64,000 nucleotides of DNA from Paraburkholderia bannensis. GTDB taxonomy: Bacteria > Pseudomonadota > Gammaproteobacteria > Burkholderiales > Burkholderiaceae. Below, one piece after another: positions 60,145 to 64,000 of the stretch (positions are counted from its first letter, which is position 1; the number at the start of each line of letters is the position of its first letter). The translations under genes were made by a program, and so were the position numbers. A model generated the notes under the pieces. That model was given only the letters and a program-made list of their open reading frames with translations. It was not told the origin of the DNA and made no database searches. The stretch covers positions 1 to 64,000 of the forward strand of contig NZ_JACHBW010000014.1 of NCBI RefSeq assembly GCF_014200455.1. Direction: 5' to 3'.

Positions 60145-60192
60145 CTTCACAGCGCTTTTCACAACGCATTTCACCACGCATTTCACAAAACT
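60145..60192. repeat. Four 12-bp tandem repeats upstream of otnI
   Basis: Four consecutive 12-base units share TTTCACAACGCA or close variants (units 2 and 3 differ at one base). They lie 37-84 bases upstream of the otnI start, in the promoter region shared with the endopeptidase gene. The remaining 300-base gap shows nothing else. Confidence 0.7.
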
Positions 60193-60412
60193 GGCAGCAA
60201 ATCATTCTAAAAGCGCCTCACTACGCCAGCATCCGCGATAACCCTGAGACCGGTAACACGCTTGCGCCATCCGGCCGTCCGACAACAAACTGCACCGAGC
60301 CTTACATGGCATGTAATATGGAGCCTCTCGTGTGCGCGCCGCGCATTCAGCCCATGCGTGGGCATTCATACGCATTCGTACCCGTTCGTACCCGCTTCAA
60401 CTACCTCTGCCG

Positions 60413-61519
60413 GTGATCTCCCTTTCCCGCCTTTCGTTTGCCCTCTGCGCCCTGCTACTCGCCAGCTTCACGGCGAGCGCCAGTCTCGCCGCCACGCCAC
60501 GCTCGCACCACGGCGTGCCCCACGCGCATGTCGCGGCGAAGAAGAAAAAACTCACGCGCAAGCCGCGTCCGGTGCATCGCGCCACGCCCGCCGTCGTCAC
60601 GAGCAAGCTGCCGGAGGCGAAACGGCGAGCGAAAGCAGCGCAGCGCACCAGACCCCGCCACCTGCCGCCGTCGCGCGCCTCCCTCGGCACAACGGCCCTG
60701 CCGACTGTCGCGAGCGCTTCAAGCGCCAACGCGCCGCGCCTGCTCGCGCGCTGCGGCTTCACGATGGCCTCGCGCACGCGGCTCTTTTCGCGCAATGTCT
60801 ATATCGTCGATGAACAGACGCACACGCAGCTCTATGCGCGCAACGCCGATCACGTCGTACCCATCGCTTCGGTCTCCAAGCTGATGACCGCCGTAGTCTG
60901 GCTCGACCAGCGCCGCGCGCCGCTCGCGCAACGCATCGGCGTCACCAGCGCCGATCTGGACACGCTCAAGTTCACCAGCTCGCGCCTCTCGGTCGGTTCG
61001 AGCCTCACGCGCGCCGACATGCTGCATATCGCGCTGATGTCGTCCGAGAACCGCGCGGCGGCGGCACTCTCGCGCGACTATCCGGGCGGCCGCCCCGCCT
61101 TCGTCGCCGCGATGAACGCCAAGGCGCGCAGCCTCGGCATGGCGCACACGCACTTCGTCAACGCCACGGGCCTCTCGCCGCACAACGTCTCCACCGCGCG
61201 CGAACTGGCGAATCTGGTGCGCGCGGCCAATGGCTATCCGCTGATCCGGCGCTATTCGACCGACGACGAGCAACAGGTGCCGACCGGCCACGGCGAGCTT
61301 CAATATGTGAGCAGCAACCGTCTCGTGCGTTATGGCCGCGTCCAGGCGAGCGTGCAGAAAACCGGCTTCATCAACGAATCCGGCCACAACATGGTGATGC
61401 GCTTGATGGTGCATGGCCGCCGCCCCGTGATCGTGACGATGCTCGACAGCGCGAGCGCCGAAGGCTCGCGTCTGGACGGCGAACGGATTTCGCACTGGCT
61501 CAATTGCTCGCTGCGTTAG
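60413..61519 (+). CDS. pbpG: D-alanyl-D-alanine endopeptidase, PBP7/PbpG type
   Basis: A 368-residue periplasmic serine DD-endopeptidase of the S11 family, cutting peptidoglycan cross-links. Starting at the GTG (60413) gives a clean signal peptide MISLSRLSFALCALLLASF ending in SLAA. Catalytic motifs: Ser153-Val-Ser-Lys156 (ASVSKLMTA), Ser211-Glu-Asn (SSENRAA) and Lys-Thr-Gly (QKTGFINE). A basic Pro/Arg linker covers about 30-110. The open frame extends to 60332 but adds a non-signal segment. Confidence 0.85.
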   Translation: MISLSRLSFALCALLLASFTASASLAATPRSHHGVPHAHVAAKKKKLTRKPRPVHRATPAVVTSKLPEAKRRAKAAQRTRPRHLPPSRASLGTTALPTVASASSANAPRLLARCGFTMASRTRLFSRNVYIVDEQTHTQLYARNADHVVPIASVSKLMTAVVWLDQRRAPLAQRIGVTSADLDTLKFTSSRLSVGSSLTRADMLHIALMSSENRAAAALSRDYPGGRPAFVAAMNAKARSLGMAHTHFVNATGLSPHNVSTARELANLVRAANGYPLIRRYSTDDEQQVPTGHGELQYVSSNRLVRYGRVQASVQKTGFINESGHNMVMRLMVHGRRPVIVTMLDSASAEGSRLDGERISHWLNCSLR

Positions 61520-61556
61520 CCCCAGCAAAGCCGTTGCGCTACCGCTTCGCAAACCA

Positions 61557-62057
61557 TTACAACGGCAGCGCATGCGTCGACAGAATCTCCTTGAGCACCA
61601 TGAAGGATCGCACCTGCCGCACGCCCGGCAGATACAGCAACTGCTCCGCATGCAGCCGGTTGAAGCTTTCGCTGTCGCGCGTGCGCACCAGCATGAAGTA
61701 ATCGAATTCGCCCGTCACCACGTGACACTCCATACAGCCTGAGACCTTGCGCGCCGCCTTCTCGAATTCGGCGAAGGCCTCGGGCGTCGATCGATCGAGC
61801 ACGAAGCCGATCACCACCACCATCCCCGCGCCCAGCGCTTTCGGATCGAGCAGCGCCACCACGCTGCGAATCAAGCCCATCTCCTTGAGCCGCTCCACCC
61901 GCCGCAGGCAGGCCGGCGCGCTCAGCTTCACCTTGCTCGCCAGACTCACGTTCGAGATCGACGCATCCGTTTGCAACTGCCGCAGGATCGCGCGATCGAT
62001 GCGGTCCAGCACCGGCGCGGCAGGCGCGGCGGCGTCGGTTTTGCGGGCTAATTTCAT
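61557..62057 (-). CDS. acdR: Lrp/AsnC regulator, probably AcdR
   Basis: A 166-residue Lrp-family regulator. HTH at about 20-65 (LDRIDRAILRQLQTDASISNVSLASKVKLSAPACLRRVERL) and RAM domain thereafter. The ATG at 62057 (MKLARKTD) has GGAA seven bases ahead. It is divergent from acdS with a 165-base region between, the standard acdR-acdS arrangement in which AcdR activates acdS in the presence of ACC. Confidence 0.87.
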   Translation of the reverse strand: MKLARKTDAAAPAAPVLDRIDRAILRQLQTDASISNVSLASKVKLSAPACLRRVERLKEMGLIRSVVALLDPKALGAGMVVVIGFVLDRSTPEAFAEFEKAARKVSGCMECHVVTGEFDYFMLVRTRDSESFNRLHAEQLLYLPGVRQVRSFMVLKEILSTHALPL

Positions 62058-62222
62058 TGCGTGCTTCCCATACAAGACGAACGAAAAGTTTGTCGGCTGA
62101 TGACTTCACGCCTCCAAAGTAAGTAATCGATATTTATTTCGCAAGCTCATTTTTCGCGTGCATTTCTATCATCCTTCTATCGCGACGGAACAATCCATCC
62201 TCGATAAACCAGGGAGCGACAC

Positions 62223-63239
62223 ATGAACCTCGACCGATTTCCCCGTTATCCACTCACGTTCGGCCCCAGCCCGATCCAGCCGCTCAAGCGTTTGTCCGCG
62301 CATCTCGGCGGCAAGGTCGAGTTGTATGCGAAGCGCGAAGACTGCAATAGCGGCCTCGCCTTTGGCGGCAACAAGACGCGCAAGCTCGAATACCTGATCC
62401 CGCAGGCGCTCGAACAGGGTTGCGACACGCTGGTTTCGATTGGGGGCATCCAGTCGAACCAGACGCGCCAGGTGGCCGCCGTGGCCGCGCATCTCGGGCT
62501 CAAATGCGTGCTCGTGCAGGAGAACTGGGTCAACTATCACGATGCGGTGTACGACCGCGTCGGCAATATCGAAATGTCGCGCATCCTGGGTGCGGACGTG
62601 CGGCTCGTGCCCGATGGTTTCGACATCGGCATCCGGCCCAGTTGGGAAGACGCGCTCGAAAGCGTGCGCCGTGCGGGCGGCAAACCGTTCCCGATTCCGG
62701 CGGGTTGTTCGGAACATCCGCTTGGCGGGCTGGGCTTCGTGCGCTTCGCCGAGGAAGTGCGCGAGCAGGAAGCGCAGATGGGCATGCGCTTCGACTACAT
62801 CGTCGTATGCTCGGTGACGGGGAGCACGCAGGCCGGCATGGTGGTGGGCTTCGCAAAGGATGGGCGCGCCGATCGCGTGATCGGCATCGACGCATCGGCC
62901 AAGCCGGCGCAGACGCGCGACCAGATCGCCCGCATCGCACGTCATACGGCTGAAATCGTCGAGCTCGGCAAGCCGGTTCGCGACCACGACATCGTGCTCG
63001 ACACGCGCTATGGCGGCCCGGAATATGGCCTGCCGAACGACGGGACGCTGGAAGCGATCCGGCTATGCGCGCGGCTCGAAGGGATGCTGACCGATCCGGT
63101 CTACGAGGGCAAATCGATGCAGGGAATGATCGACAAGGTGCGGTTGGGCGAGTTTCCGGAAGGCTCGAAGGTGCTCTATGCGCATCTGGGCGGCGTGCCC
63201 GCGCTCAACGCGTATAGCTTCCTGTTTCGCGACGGTTGA
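62223..63239 (+). CDS. acdS: 1-Aminocyclopropane-1-carboxylate deaminase AcdS
   Basis: A 338-residue PLP enzyme that degrades the plant ethylene precursor ACC to 2-oxobutyrate and ammonia. All residues diagnostic of true ACC deaminases are present at the standard numbers: Lys51 (GGNKTRK), Ser78 (GGIQSNQ), Tyr268, Tyr294-Glu295 (DPVYEG) and Leu322. This separates it from D-cysteine desulfhydrase. GGGAG lies ahead of the ATG. Divergent from the Lrp-type gene. It suggests a plant-associated lifestyle. Confidence 0.95.
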   Translation: MNLDRFPRYPLTFGPSPIQPLKRLSAHLGGKVELYAKREDCNSGLAFGGNKTRKLEYLIPQALEQGCDTLVSIGGIQSNQTRQVAAVAAHLGLKCVLVQENWVNYHDAVYDRVGNIEMSRILGADVRLVPDGFDIGIRPSWEDALESVRRAGGKPFPIPAGCSEHPLGGLGFVRFAEEVREQEAQMGMRFDYIVVCSVTGSTQAGMVVGFAKDGRADRVIGIDASAKPAQTRDQIARIARHTAEIVELGKPVRDHDIVLDTRYGGPEYGLPNDGTLEAIRLCARLEGMLTDPVYEGKSMQGMIDKVRLGEFPEGSKVLYAHLGGVPALNAYSFLFRDG

Positions 63240-63348
63240 GCATCATGCGCGCCGCCTTCGATGTCGACGCCTCGCGCACATCGCGGCTGCGCGCGCCCTG
63301 ATCGCTTCCACAGGTGTGCGCCGTGATCGCGCGCTATCCCGTTCAGGG

Positions 63349-63505
63349 CTAGTCGTTCGATCCCGCGTAATTCACCACCTCGACCCGGTTCGCGCCCTTG
63401 CCCACCGGATACTGTCTGGTCTCATGCAACGCGCCCGTCTTCGCATCGATGCGATAGACGCTCATGGTCGGCGACCACTGCCCGACTGCGAACAGGCAAC
63501 GCCCC
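63349..63505 (-). pseudogene. 3' remnant of a lactonase (6-phosphogluconolactonase-like) gene
   Basis: The minus strand encodes about 50 residues ending TMSVYRIDAKTGALHE, then YPVGKGANRVEVV, and a TAG at 63349. This is the last blade of a cytosolic lactonase (PGL-type beta-propeller). No start or preceding blades are present. It ends head-on in a second fragment. Confidence 0.65.
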
Positions 63506-63506
63506 G

Positions 63507-63734
63507 AAGGATGTCGCCGATACCGCGCCGAAGCAAGCCATCGGCCTGTCCGGTTCGATCTTCAATATGTTCGGCAACGTGGGCGGCATCGTCACGCCCA
63601 TCGTGATCGGCTATCTGGTGGCGAAAACCGGTTCGTTCGACAGCGCGCTGGCATTCGGCGGCGTGAACGCTGCGGTCACGGTCTTCAGCTATCTCGTCAT
63701 CGTGAAGGAGATCAAGCGGGTGGAAGTGGCTTGA
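63507..63734 (+). pseudogene. 3' remnant of an MFS sugar-acid transporter gene
   Basis: The plus strand encodes about 75 residues from KDVADTAPKQAIGLSGSIFNM through VGGIVTPIVIGYLVAKTGSF to a final IVKEIKRVEVA and a stop at 63732. This is the last two spans of a GudP/GarP-like or galactonate-type porter. The rest of the gene is absent, joined at its 5' side to the lactonase fragment. Confidence 0.65.
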
Positions 63735-63903
63735 AGCGGTCTTCGCGCCCACGCCGGGAATCATCGACGCACTCGCCGCACCGCCTGCGCAGCACAACAG
63801 CATCGGCCAGCGCGATCCCCAGCGCGAAATCGCCAGAGCGCAAGCCAGCGCGCCAATCACATCGAAGTCTCCCCATCGTTTTTGTTGCGTGTGCATGCGC
63901 GCT

Positions 63904-64000
63904 TTAGCGCGTCAAGCTGGCGTCCACCAGACGCACGAGTTGCAGCAATGTTTGCGTGCAAGGCACTGCCATCGATACGGCGCGCGCGGCCTCGACAACC
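63904..64000 (-). CDS. Partial gene, possibly 2-dehydropantoate 2-reductase C-terminus
   Basis: The last 31 codons of a minus-strand gene run off the window: VEAARAVSMAVPCTQTLLQLV and then RLVDASLTR, stop TAA. This resembles the C-terminal helices of ApbA/PanE-type ketopantoate reductases (Pxx-T-x-TLL). Too little is visible for a firm call. The preceding 63735-63903 stretch shows no gene. Confidence 0.35.
   Translation of the reverse strand, partial: VVEAARAVSMAVPCTQTLLQLVRLVDASLTR

Overview
The window is GC-rich, densely coded bacterial DNA and looks like a chromosome segment of a plant- or soil-associated member of Burkholderiaceae (Paraburkholderia/Caballeronia/Burkholderia type). The case rests on an AcrAB/BpeAB-type efflux operon with a divergent TetR gene, a BktB thiolase, an ETF-ubiquinone oxidoreductase, an SfnB/LLM sulfur-scavenging block, a DenD/OtnI pair, and an acdS ACC deaminase beside an Lrp-type gene. 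This taxonomic call is inference. I see no rRNA, tRNA, CRISPR array, intact prophage or insertion sequence.

Layout. 0-0.2 kb: 5' end of a muconate cycloisomerase gene (catB) with a recognisable promoter and LysR-type operator. 0.6-2.1 kb: puuC aldehyde dehydrogenase. 2.4-6.5 kb: a decayed LysR gene beside a tightly packed four-gene operon (flavin monooxygenase, Rid-family protein, DUF1028 Ntn-hydrolase, ArgE-like deacetylase) that looks like an unassigned nitrogen-compound pathway. 6.9-11.1 kb: polyamine transaminase and polyamine-binding protein, a porin remnant, and a LysR regulator. 11.2-20.1 kb: RND efflux operon, its TetR gene, and an EnvZ/OmpR-like pair. 20.3-21.9 kb: hipBA. 22-29.3 kb: sulfur-acquisition block (LLM monooxygenase, two SfnB-type enzymes, MFS carrier, MetQ-like binding protein) and a DUF427 gene. 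29.3-35.5 kb: ACS-family transporter, alcohol dehydrogenase, FtrA regulator divergent from a coupled rhodanese-NIPSNAP-GGDEF unit.

35.7-40.3 kb: an HU gene and a puuA-puuR-puuB set with an unusual dyad-symmetric operator, then a flavin-split-barrel protein. 40.4-43.3 kb: KfrA-like coiled-coil DNA-binding protein, DUF523, a MarR-like protein and an orphan hypothetical. 43.6-45.9 kb: beta-carbonic anhydrase with a SulP transporter. 46-53.8 kb: fatty-acid oxidation genes (CoA ligase, BktB, ETF-QO, acyl-CoA dehydrogenase) and an AraC regulator. 54-57.3 kb: membrane protein, LytS/LytR-type pair and a Ser-rich FlxA-like protein with a possible FliA promoter. 57.3-60.1 kb: SMP-30, DenD and OtnI. 60.4-63.2 kb: PBP7-type endopeptidase, the Lrp gene and acdS. 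63.3-64 kb: a decay scar holding two gene ends, then a partial reductase-like gene.

Themes. Putrescine breakdown is represented by both the transaminase route (SpuC) and the glutamylation route (PuuA, PuuB, PuuC), scattered over 37 kb. Several loci show loss: the LysR pseudogene, the porin remnant fused behind the polyamine-binding gene, an otn pathway without kinase or aldolase, and the lactonase/transporter scar at the right end. No clearly new defence or mobile system is present. The best candidates for undescribed biology are the FMO-Rid-DUF1028-M20 operon, the puuB operator, and the rhodanese-NIPSNAP-diguanylate cyclase unit.
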